From: Leptofilum sp041987425
GTDB taxonomy: Bacteria > Chloroflexota > Anaerolineae > Promineifilales > Promineifilaceae
Direction of reading: 5' to 3'
Assembly: GCA_041987425.1 (NCBI GenBank)
Contig: JBHIWP010000149.1
Location: forward strand, 1-13,176
DNA length: 13,176 nucleotides
The notes under the pieces were generated by a model. It had not been told where the DNA came from. It did not search any database and saw nothing but the letters and a program-made list of their open reading frames with translations. The first letter of the stretch is position 1. Each line of letters starts with the position of its first letter. Made by a program: the position numbers and the translations under genes. This document shows positions 8,764 through 13,176 of the stretch, one piece after another.

Positions 8764-8793
8764 AAAACGCACGCATTTTGCGTGCGTTTTTTG
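8764..8793 (+). terminator. Strong intrinsic terminator, 12-bp perfect stem
   Basis: The arms AAAACGCACGCA (8764-8775) and TGCGTGCGTTTT (8779-8790) pair perfectly around a three-base TTT loop, with more T after. The A-tract on the other side would let it work in both directions. It may end the kinase transcript, the short transcript from the promoter at 8680, or both. Confidence 0.85.
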
Positions 8794-8833
8794 TTTCAAA
8801 TTGTTTACTCTGAAGAACCTTAACCCTTATGCA

Positions 8834-8841
8834 GAGAGGAG
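8834..8841 (+). promoter_or_regulatory. Shine-Dalgarno GAGAGGAG for the SWIM gene
   Basis: AGGAG at 8837-8841 lies ten bases before ATG 8852, fixing that start rather than the in-frame TTG at 8801 next to the terminator. Confidence 0.7.
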
Positions 8842-8851
8842 CGTAAAAATT

Positions 8852-9097
8852 ATGGACTATGGAATGATTGGAAAGATTGAGAAGTCTAAGTTCTACGCAC
8901 AGGAGCCAGAACGGTTCAGTTTTGATTCTTTTAATGTTCGACTTGAAGGGGATAGTGGAGGCGTTCACAACATTAACTATGAATCCGGCCAGTGGAATTG
9001 TGATTGCAACTTTTTCCACACGCGTGGGTATTGCAGCCACACAATGGCCATTGAACGCGTTTTAGGTGAGATGCTTGGCTCTCCTGCGGCCGCTTAA
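8852..9097 (+). CDS. Small SWIM-type zinc-finger protein
   Basis: This 81-residue protein consists of little more than one SWIM zinc finger: C50-D-C52, eight residues, then C61-S-H63, the CxC-xn-CxH signature. It is preceded by a short beta-rich stretch (about 22-49, ending GQWN) and followed by a helix (TMAIERVLGEML). SWIM fingers are known to bind nucleic acids or proteins in larger contexts such as SWI2/SNF2 helicases and MuDR transposases. A stand-alone copy has no clear role; a nucleic-acid-binding or adaptor function is only inference. ATG 8852 has a strong Shine-Dalgarno. The gene stands alone between two terminators and lacks an obvious promoter after the upstream one, so its expression may depend on readthrough from the promoter at 8680. 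Confidence 0.8.
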   Translation: MDYGMIGKIEKSKFYAQEPERFSFDSFNVRLEGDSGGVHNINYESGQWNCDCNFFHTRGYCSHTMAIERVLGEMLGSPAAA

Positions 9098-9184
9098 GGA
9101 GCTGCTTCCTCACTATCGCCCCACCGTTACTAGAGCGTAGCAGCGCGGCAACAATCGTTTCATCAAAACAAAAAAACAAACTTT

Positions 9185-9210
9185 GCCCGACCGTCAGGTC
9201 GGGCTTTTTT
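9185..9210 (+). terminator. Intrinsic terminator after the SWIM gene
   Basis: GCCCGACC (9185-9192), loop GTCA, GGTCGGGC (9197-9204), then six T. An A-rich tract lies before the stem. The T-tract overlaps the TG of the next promoter's extended -10 element. Confidence 0.88.
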
Positions 9211-9218
9211 GTTATAAT
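9210..9218 (+). promoter_or_regulatory. Extended -10 promoter TGTTATAAT for the CPBP/methyltransferase pair
   Basis: TGTTATAAT gives a consensus TATAAT (9213-9218) with the TGn extension. The -35 region lies inside the terminator stem and is poor, as is common for extended -10 promoters. The start point would be near 9225, leaving a leader of about 59 bases. Confidence 0.5.
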
Positions 9219-9270
9219 CAGGGGCTTCAGGGGTTGTTTGCCGGTAAAAATATGGGAGATAGCGTTATGC

Positions 9271-9275
9271 AGGAG
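9271..9275 (+). promoter_or_regulatory. Shine-Dalgarno AGGAG for the TTG start
   Basis: AGGAG lies eight bases from TTG 9284 and is the main support for this start. An 11-codon upstream ORF (ATG 9252 to TGA 9285-9287) overlaps the TTG, which could couple translation. Confidence 0.65.
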
Positions 9276-9283
9276 AGTGGCTG

Positions 9284-9901
9284 TTGACAATTGGTGGCGT
9301 GCAGTTTGACTTAAAAGTGACGTTCTTGATCATTTTTGCGACGGTGGTGCCTATGCTGGATTATTATGGGCATGCGTTTACCAGCACAAAAGCATATGAT
9401 CGCATCATCTGGTACTTTATTTTTCCCATGCTGGTGATTATTCTGCTTTTTCAAGAATCACCAGCAGAGTATGGGTTTAAAATTGGCAGGTGGCAGGCTG
9501 GATTGGCCTGGGTCGTGGGTGCCTGCACGGCAATGGCAATTATTTTATGGTTCGTTGCCCGGCAGCCAGGGATGCAGCAATATTATCAGGCGCGGGCACC
9601 TCAAGAACTTTGGCGCATTGTTTATTTGAATGGGGTGGACTTATTTGGTTGGGAATTTATGTGGCGCGGGCTGATGTTGTTTGCCTTTGCCCGGGCTTTT
9701 GGGCCTGGGGCGGCTATCTTTTTGCAGGCAGTGCCCTTTGCCTTTATGCACCTGGGCAAGCCTGAGGTGGAAACGTTGAGCACAATTTTTGGCGGTGCAG
9801 GCTTTGGCTTTATTGCCTGGCAGACGGATTCGTTTTTGTATCCCTGGCTTATTCACTGGTTTATTGCCACGTTTACGATGGTAATTGCGTCGCGAGTATA
9901 G
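9284..9901 (+). CDS. CPBP (Abi/Rce1-like) family membrane protein, motif 1 and 3 altered
   Basis: This 205-residue protein has about six membrane helices and the CPBP layout. Motif 1 reads G-W123-E124-F-M-W-R128-G, motif 2 F153-A-F-M-H157 and motif 3 H192-W-F-I-A196. Active CPBP proteases typically carry EExxxR, FxxxH and HxxxN/D. Here the first Glu is Trp and the final Asn/Asp is Ala, while E124, R128 and both His remain. Family members include type II CAAX prenyl endopeptidases (Rce1) and bacteriocin-immunity proteins; no CAAX substrate is expected here. The TTG start is fixed by AGGAG eight bases before it. It lies 17 bases upstream of the methyltransferase homologue and probably shares its transcript. 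Catalytic activity is doubtful. Confidence 0.75.
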   Translation: MTIGGVQFDLKVTFLIIFATVVPMLDYYGHAFTSTKAYDRIIWYFIFPMLVIILLFQESPAEYGFKIGRWQAGLAWVVGACTAMAIILWFVARQPGMQQYYQARAPQELWRIVYLNGVDLFGWEFMWRGLMLFAFARAFGPGAAIFLQAVPFAFMHLGKPEVETLSTIFGGAGFGFIAWQTDSFLYPWLIHWFIATFTMVIASRV

Positions 9902-9918
9902 AAAGAAAGCTGGCCTTT

Positions 9919-11148
9919 ATGGAAAAGATCACGCTAGACATTACGGAGATGGCCCACGGTGGTTCGGCGATTGGGCGGGCCAGCCGGGGACGCACAGTTT
10001 TTGTGCCCCTCACGATGCCCGGTGAGAAGGTGCGCGCGCGAATTGTTTCGCAAAAAAATAAGTATGCGCAGGCGGAGCTGGTGGAGGTGTTGCAGCCCTC
10101 GCCGGAGCGCGTGACGCCCCGCTGCCAGCACTTTGCCGTGTGTGGTGGCTGCCATTTTCAGCACATGTCTTATCAGGCGCAGCTGGTGGCCAAGGAGAGC
10201 GTGGTTCGCGATCAGCTGGCGCGGTTGGGGGGCTTTAACAAAGCGAACGTGCAGCCGGTGCTACCAAATCCTGAGCCGTGGGCTTACCAGGCTGAGATGG
10301 TGCTAAGCCCGGTGGGAAACGGCCGTCTCGGGTACTGGTCTCCGGTTAAACGTGAAGTCATTCCGATTGAAGAATGCCCCATTTCGCGGCCTGAGCTGGT
10401 GGCCTTGCTGCACGATGTAGAGCTGGATTTGCCCGGCCTGCGCAAGCTCTCTTTGCGGGTGGGGGATGATGAAGCACTGCTGGCGGCCATTGAGGTAGAT
10501 GGCGTGGAGCCGCCGGAATTAGAAGCGGATTTTCCAGTTTCAGTGGCTATTGTGCTGCCAGACAAAACGGCCGCTTCCCTCGTAGGTGATTTTTACTCCG
10601 TGCAGCAGGTAAACGGCCGTGATTTTCGCATCTCGCCGGGGGTGGAGATGGTGTCCAGCCCGGCGGGGATGGGTGTGGTTGTTGATACCGTGCTGCGCTA
10701 CGCTGCCCTTACCGGGGAAGAAAATGTCATTGAGCTGCATAGCGGGGCGGGCACGCTCACCGCTTTTTTGGCTAAACAGGCAGGCGAGCTGGTTGCCGTG
10801 GAGCGCAATCCAGATGCGGTAGCCGACCTGGCTGTGAATTTGGACGATCTGGACAATGTCAACGTATTTGAGGGCGAAATAGAGTCGGTGCTGCCCCTGA
10901 TGCCCGAAGGGGTGGAGCTTATGGTGGCTCACCCCTGGGCCAATGGACTGTCGCGGCGGGCGGTGTCGGCCATTGTGGCCGCGAAACCAGCGCGATTTAT
11001 TTATGTGAGTTCAGACGTTGCGACGCTGGCGCGAGACGGCCGTTCCCTGGCCAAAGCAGGCTACCGCCTGGTAGAAGTGCAGCCGATCGATATGCAGCCA
11101 CAAACCTTTCATATCGAAACCGTTTCGCTCTGGGAAACCGACGATTAA
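9919..11148 (+). CDS. RlmD/TrmA-type (uracil-5)-methyltransferase homologue lacking catalytic cysteine
   Basis: This 409-residue protein has the family layout: an N-terminal TRAM RNA-binding domain (1-60), a [4Fe-4S] cysteine set C69, C75, C78 and C153, and a C-terminal Rossmann methyltransferase domain with the SAM loop ELHSGAGTLT. Family enzymes methylate C5 of uridine in 23S rRNA or tRNA through a nucleophilic Cys in a YVSCNPATLARD-like motif. Here that motif reads YVSSDVATLARD, with S365 at the Cys position. The DPPRxG motif is HPWANG (338-343), and the FxQVN element before the SAM loop is not recognisable. The late general-base Glu survives (HIE400). Iron-sulfur and RNA-binding parts thus look intact while catalysis looks lost or changed. 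No frameshift or stop is present, so it is not a simple pseudogene. ATG 9919 has only a weak GAAAG-type ribosome site. Confidence 0.85.
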   Translation: MEKITLDITEMAHGGSAIGRASRGRTVFVPLTMPGEKVRARIVSQKNKYAQAELVEVLQPSPERVTPRCQHFAVCGGCHFQHMSYQAQLVAKESVVRDQLARLGGFNKANVQPVLPNPEPWAYQAEMVLSPVGNGRLGYWSPVKREVIPIEECPISRPELVALLHDVELDLPGLRKLSLRVGDDEALLAAIEVDGVEPPELEADFPVSVAIVLPDKTAASLVGDFYSVQQVNGRDFRISPGVEMVSSPAGMGVVVDTVLRYAALTGEENVIELHSGAGTLTAFLAKQAGELVAVERNPDAVADLAVNLDDLDNVNVFEGEIESVLPLMPEGVELMVAHPWANGLSRRAVSAIVAAKPARFIYVSSDVATLARDGRSLAKAGYRLVEVQPIDMQPQTFHIETVSLWETDD

Positions 11149-11152
11149 CGAA

Positions 11153-11494
11153 CTAATCGGAATCGTCGTCCTTGTCGCCACCCTGCTGCGGAAAGCGAAA
11201 GAATTGATCGGCCAGGCTGGTTGGCAGCCGTATTTCGCCATACTGTCGCTCATAGTTTGCCACGTTTTGCGCCAGGGCGTTCTGTAACATTTTGGCGTGC
11301 ATCGGGGACATGATGACGCGAGAAAGAACGCGGCCGCGCGGCATCCTGGGTAAGACCTGGGCGAAATCAAGCACAATCTCGCCCGGCGTGTGGCTGATAA
11401 AAGCTAAGTTGGCATAAACGGCCGTTAGCTCCTTAGGAATATCAATTGCAATTTTCTTTTGTCCGGGCTTGGGTTTTGGGGTGTCGTCGCTCAT
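11153..11494 (-). CDS. DUF3467 family protein
   Basis: This 113-residue minus-strand protein matches the DUF3467 pattern: an ANL/F-x-x-x-SHTPGEIVLDFAQVLP strand region, RVIMSPMHAKMLQNAL, then NYERQYGEI. Most bacterial members are of similar size and their function is unknown. The N-terminus is lysine/proline-rich (PKPKPGQKK) and the C-terminus is strongly acidic (DKDDDSD). The ATG has AGGAG six bases upstream (11501-11505 on this strand). It converges with the methyltransferase gene, only four bases between stop codons. An upstream minus-strand ORF (TTG 11685 to TGA 11491) overlaps its ATG as ATGA, possible coupling if that ORF is real. Confidence 0.82.
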   Translation of the reverse strand: MSDDTPKPKPGQKKIAIDIPKELTAVYANLAFISHTPGEIVLDFAQVLPRMPRGRVLSRVIMSPMHAKMLQNALAQNVANYERQYGEIRLPTSLADQFFRFPQQGGDKDDDSD

Positions 11495-11685
11495 AAATTT
11501 CTCCTACAAAAATTACCGCCAGAGAGACTAAAGTTACAAGCCTGCGCGGCTACTACATCTCTCAGCAGTTCAATTTTATTCATCACAGTGGGCACGTGCC
11601 CGCGTCCACACATTGTGTAGTCGGCAAATTTTGCGCAGTCTCTATTTTCAAAGACTATTTGCCAATTGCCTGAAAGATACTTCAA
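11491..11685 (-). CDS. Uncertain 64-residue ORF upstream of DUF3467 gene
   Basis: The ORF starts with TTG and ends in a TGA overlapping the next ATG. It encodes a four-Cys product (residues near FENRDCAKF, TMCGRGH, AQACNF, NFCRRN) matching no family I know. The reading frame is open further upstream without a better start, and the ribosome site is weak. The ATGA overlap is the only argument for it. It may be noncoding. Confidence 0.2.
   Translation of the reverse strand: MKYLSGNWQIVFENRDCAKFADYTMCGRGHVPTVMNKIELLRDVVAAQACNFSLSGGNFCRRNL
11590..11601. promoter_or_regulatory. 12-bp perfect palindrome GGGCACGTGCCC, possible operator
   Basis: GGGCACGTGCCC is fully self-complementary and lies in the intergenic region about 95 bases upstream of the DUF3467 start and about 125 bases upstream of the promoter facing comEA. 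A dimeric regulator could bind it, but no second copy was seen in the window. Confidence 0.3.
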
Positions 11686-11724
11686 CTCTGTCTTTTTGAA
11701 AAATGGGTGCCAAAGAAGCGCGGT

Positions 11725-11752
11725 TTGAAAAGTTTGGGTTCTCTACTAAAAT
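11725..11752 (+). promoter_or_regulatory. Sigma70-like promoter TTGAAA-N16-TAAAAT
   Basis: TTGAAA (11725-11730) and TAAAAT (11747-11752) are 16 bases apart, with an expected start near 11759. It would transcribe the 17-codon ORF and comEA. Confidence 0.5.
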
Positions 11753-11780
11753 AGCGCGGTTCCGTGGAGGTTTTATAACG

Positions 11781-11834
11781 ATGGGTTTGTTTGGTGTAAT
11801 CGGCAAAAAGCTTGGGGAAAAGCAATGCAACTGA
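11781..11834 (+). CDS. Possible 17-residue leader peptide or small protein
   Basis: ATG 11781 has a strong GGAGG (11766-11770) ten bases upstream, itself just after a promoter-like sequence. The product MGLFGVIGKKLGEKQCN begins with a short hydrophobic, glycine-containing stretch followed by lysines, an amphipathic-looking pattern. It ends 43 bases before the comEA start. It could be a leader peptide of the comEA operon or a small membrane-active peptide, or a fortuitous ORF. No family is recognised. Confidence 0.35.
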   Translation: MGLFGVIGKKLGEKQCN

Positions 11835-11865
11835 GCCGATTAGTTGAAACGGCCGTAAAATGTTT

Positions 11866-11874
11866 GGGGGGAAG
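11866..11874 (+). promoter_or_regulatory. Purine-rich ribosome site GGGGGGAAG for comEA
   Basis: This tract lies inside the coding sequence if ATG 11860 is used, but at a suitable distance from GTG 11878 and TTG 11881. ATG 11860 itself has no Shine-Dalgarno; an ACGGCCGT palindrome lies where one would be. Confidence 0.45.
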
Positions 11875-11877
11875 ATC

Positions 11878-12528
11878 GTGTTGAACAAAGACAATTGGCT
11901 TTCTTATTTTTTGGTGCTAACCGTAGGCCTCATTTTGGGAGCTGGTAGCGTCACGCTTATTGGGCGCGGTCAGCCAGCGTCAATTATTATTCAGCCTCCG
12001 GTGCCTACGGCAATACCAGATCCCACCGCCACCCCAGGGCCGCTGCGCGTTTTTGTGAGTGGGGCGGTGCGTGCGCCAGCGGTGTATGAGCTGCCCCACG
12101 GCGGCATTGTGCAGCAAGCCATCGAGCAGGCGGGTGGTTTTACAGCAGAGGCGGATACGGCCGTTGTGAACCTGGCCTTGCCCTTGCAGGATGGCATGCA
12201 AATCTACGTGCCCACAATGGCTGAAACGGTCGAAGAAGTACAGGCCGTTATCACCAGCCCAGCCGTACGCCTGGAAGGCGTGGAGCTGGATGCGGGCGGT
12301 GTTGAAAATACGGCCGTCGAGCAGGATGGTGGTGTCGTTAATATCAATACAGCAGATGTTGCTCAGCTAGACACCCTGCCTGGGATTGGTCCCAGCACAG
12401 CAGAAAAGATCGTAGAATACCGTGATGCCAATGGCCCATTTGCCACCATCGACGACATTATGAACGTTTCTGGTATCGGTCCGGCCAAATTTGAACAGAT
12501 TCAAGCCTATATTACCGTGGGAGAATGA
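11878..12528 (+). CDS. comEA: ComEA-like DNA-binding competence protein (SLBB + helix-hairpin-helix)
   Basis: From GTG 11878 the protein has 216 residues; ATG 11860 would add six. It has one N-terminal membrane anchor (8-28), a Pro/Thr-rich linker (38-55), an SLBB domain (57-112, LRVFVSGAVRAPAVYELPHG), a variable acidic spacer, and a C-terminal double helix-hairpin-helix (153-216) with NINTAD-x6-LPGIGPSTAEKI and VSGIGPAKFEQI. This is the standard ComEA order. Family members are anchored outside the membrane, bind incoming double-stranded DNA non-specifically and pass it to the ComEC channel. No comEC is visible in the window; the next gene is a glycosyltransferase. A related role in other surface DNA binding cannot be excluded. 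Confidence 0.87.
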   Translation: MLNKDNWLSYFLVLTVGLILGAGSVTLIGRGQPASIIIQPPVPTAIPDPTATPGPLRVFVSGAVRAPAVYELPHGGIVQQAIEQAGGFTAEADTAVVNLALPLQDGMQIYVPTMAETVEEVQAVITSPAVRLEGVELDAGGVENTAVEQDGGVVNINTADVAQLDTLPGIGPSTAEKIVEYRDANGPFATIDDIMNVSGIGPAKFEQIQAYITVGE

Positions 12529-12547
12529 GCCGCTGGCTACCTAAATT

Positions 12548-13176
12548 ATGCCTCAAGAAACATTTCTAACTGCTACGCTGGCCCGATTAGCCAGCATTCC
12601 TTTCCGACTGGTGAGACGGCCGTTTACCCCTCCAAAAAAGGCGCTCATCTTGCATCCCTGCTGCCTCAGCCAGGTGATGCTGGCGACACCCTTGTTGTCC
12701 GTGTTGGTACGCGCGTTTCCAAATGCGCGCTTTGATTGGGCCGTGAGTGAGTGGGCCAGACCAGCCATCGCTAAAAATCCGCAGCTGCGCGAGTTGGTGG
12801 TAACCGGCGATTTAGGCGTTGCGCCAATGTCCCAAACAGAGCTGCGCGAGCTTGTCTTCCAATTCAAGCAGCAGGGCTATGACACCTGCTTCATTCTTGG
12901 CCGCTCCAGCTTGCTTTCCTGGGTGGCCTGGCAGGCGGGCATTCCACAGCGCATTGGCGTGGCCTCTGGCGGGCGCGGCTTTGCCCAAACGCTGGTTGCC
13001 CCGCTGCGCACCGGCCAGCAGCACGCTACCGACGTTTATCTTTCTGTGGCTAAAATATGTGGCATCGATTTGCCGCCGGGCGAGCGACCGCCAATGGCGT
13101 TTTATCCGGCTGATGATGATCGGACGGCCGTTACTCAGCGGCTGGTCGATGAACTGGATTGGCTGGGGGACGTGCC
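12548..13176 (+). CDS. Glycosyltransferase family 9 (heptosyltransferase-like), 3' truncated by window
   Basis: The frame is open from ATG 12548 to the window edge, giving 209 complete codons. The N-terminal domain shows the GT9 order: a first strand KKALILHPCC (30-39), helix LATPLLSVLVRAFPNARFDWAV, then KNPQLRELV, FKQQGYDTCFILGRSSLLSWVAWQAGIPQRIGV split as successive strand/helix units, and DVYLSVAKICGI. GT9 enzymes such as WaaC and WaaF transfer heptose from ADP-heptose onto LPS core; in an organism probably lacking classical LPS the sugar and acceptor are unknown. The usual G-D pair after the first strand is S41-Q42 here. No clear Shine-Dalgarno precedes the ATG, which lies 19 bases after comEA. 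The C-terminal nucleotide-sugar domain is outside the window. Confidence 0.82.
   Translation, partial: MPQETFLTATLARLASIPFRLVRRPFTPPKKALILHPCCLSQVMLATPLLSVLVRAFPNARFDWAVSEWARPAIAKNPQLRELVVTGDLGVAPMSQTELRELVFQFKQQGYDTCFILGRSSLLSWVAWQAGIPQRIGVASGGRGFAQTLVAPLRTGQQHATDVYLSVAKICGIDLPPGERPPMAFYPADDDRTAVTQRLVDELDWLGDV

Larger units (their letters stand above)
923..13131. repeat. Iterated palindrome ACGGCCGT, 21 perfect copies
   Basis: Perfect copies start at 923, 1169, 2232, 2902, 3043, 3739, 4399, 4893, 5307, 5991, 6715, 7833, 10319, 10613, 11035, 11418, 11849, 12157, 12310, 12615 and 13124. In genes they are read as ACG-GCC-GT (Thr-Ala-Val, 13 copies), xAC-GGC-CGT (Asn/Asp-Gly-Arg, 4) or A-CGG-CCG-T (Arg-Pro, 3). 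One copy, at 11849, lies before comEA and outside the preferred coding frame. Many are flanked as AACGGCCGTT. One-base variants (for example ACGGCCGC at 639, 1815, 2668, 7134 and 10567) are also frequent. Confidence 0.9.

Noticed and set aside
8631..8851. tRNA or riboswitch between kinase and SWIM genes
   Set aside because: No cloverleaf, TTC-loop or known aptamer core is visible; the structure is accounted for by a simple terminator hairpin.
9087..9094. GCGGCCGC site at the end of the SWIM gene (another in the DUF3467 gene)
   Set aside because: An 8-bp GC palindrome that shares the CGGCCG core of the iterated element; treated as a variant, not as a cloning scar, since the surrounding sequence is native coding DNA.
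11139..11168. Inverted repeat CGACGATT/AATCGTCG at the convergent gene ends, possible shared terminator
   Set aside because: The loop is 14 bases, there is no T-tract, and both arms encode the acidic C-termini of the two proteins, which explains the symmetry.
12553..13024. Two minus-strand ORFs opposite the end of the window
   Set aside because: They are shadows of the plus-strand GT9 gene, which is open to the window edge and has clear family motifs.
297..13176. A dedicated defence, secretion or biosynthetic island
   Set aside because: No nuclease, toxin-antitoxin pair, transposase, integrase, CRISPR array or synthase was found; the genes look like unrelated short operons.

Overview
The window looks like a piece of a Chloroflexota chromosome, probably Anaerolineae or a close relative. 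This is inferred from gene content, not from a marker gene: two GT-C membrane glycosyltransferases with Chloroflexi-style C-terminal beta-sandwich tails, a very long multi-GAF sensor kinase, a tiny SWIM zinc-finger protein, a DUF3467 protein, and frequent GTG/TTG starts at a moderate GC content (mid-50s percent by eye). No phage, transposase, CRISPR, rRNA or tRNA was seen.

Layout. Positions 1-296 hold no gene I can assign. A plus-strand run follows: two large membrane glycosyltransferases (297-2324 and 2326-4626), almost abutting, then a 1,319-residue sensor histidine kinase (4671-8630). Next is a short control region with a promoter, a possible leaderless 15-codon ORF and a strong intrinsic terminator (8680-8793), followed by a SWIM protein (8852-9097). 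A second terminator, whose T-tract runs straight into an extended -10 promoter, separates it from a CPBP-type membrane protein (9284-9901) and an RlmD/TrmA-type methyltransferase homologue (9919-11148). A DUF3467 gene lies convergently on the minus strand (11153-11494). A 380-base intergenic region holds a 12-bp palindrome and a promoter/RBS/17-codon ORF. ComEA (11878-12528) and the start of a family 9 glycosyltransferase (12548 to window end) close the window.

Working together. The two GT-C proteins and the GT9 protein point to cell-surface or polyprenyl-linked glycan assembly. The kinase has membrane and GAF sensory inputs but no response regulator nearby. ComEA suggests DNA binding or uptake at the cell surface. 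These look like ordinary core/accessory genes in short operons rather than one dedicated system.

The most striking signal is not a gene. The palindrome ACGGCCGT occurs 21 times in 13.2 kb (about 0.3 expected by chance from base composition), in all three codon phases and once between genes. This resembles the cyanobacterial HIP1 iterated palindrome but has a different sequence. Second-tier signals are enzymes whose catalytic motifs are altered (methyltransferase homologue with Cys to Ser, CPBP protein, GT9), a GGAGATT-type repeat that supplies a ribosome binding site and pads coding loops, and two tiny ORFs with credible expression signals.
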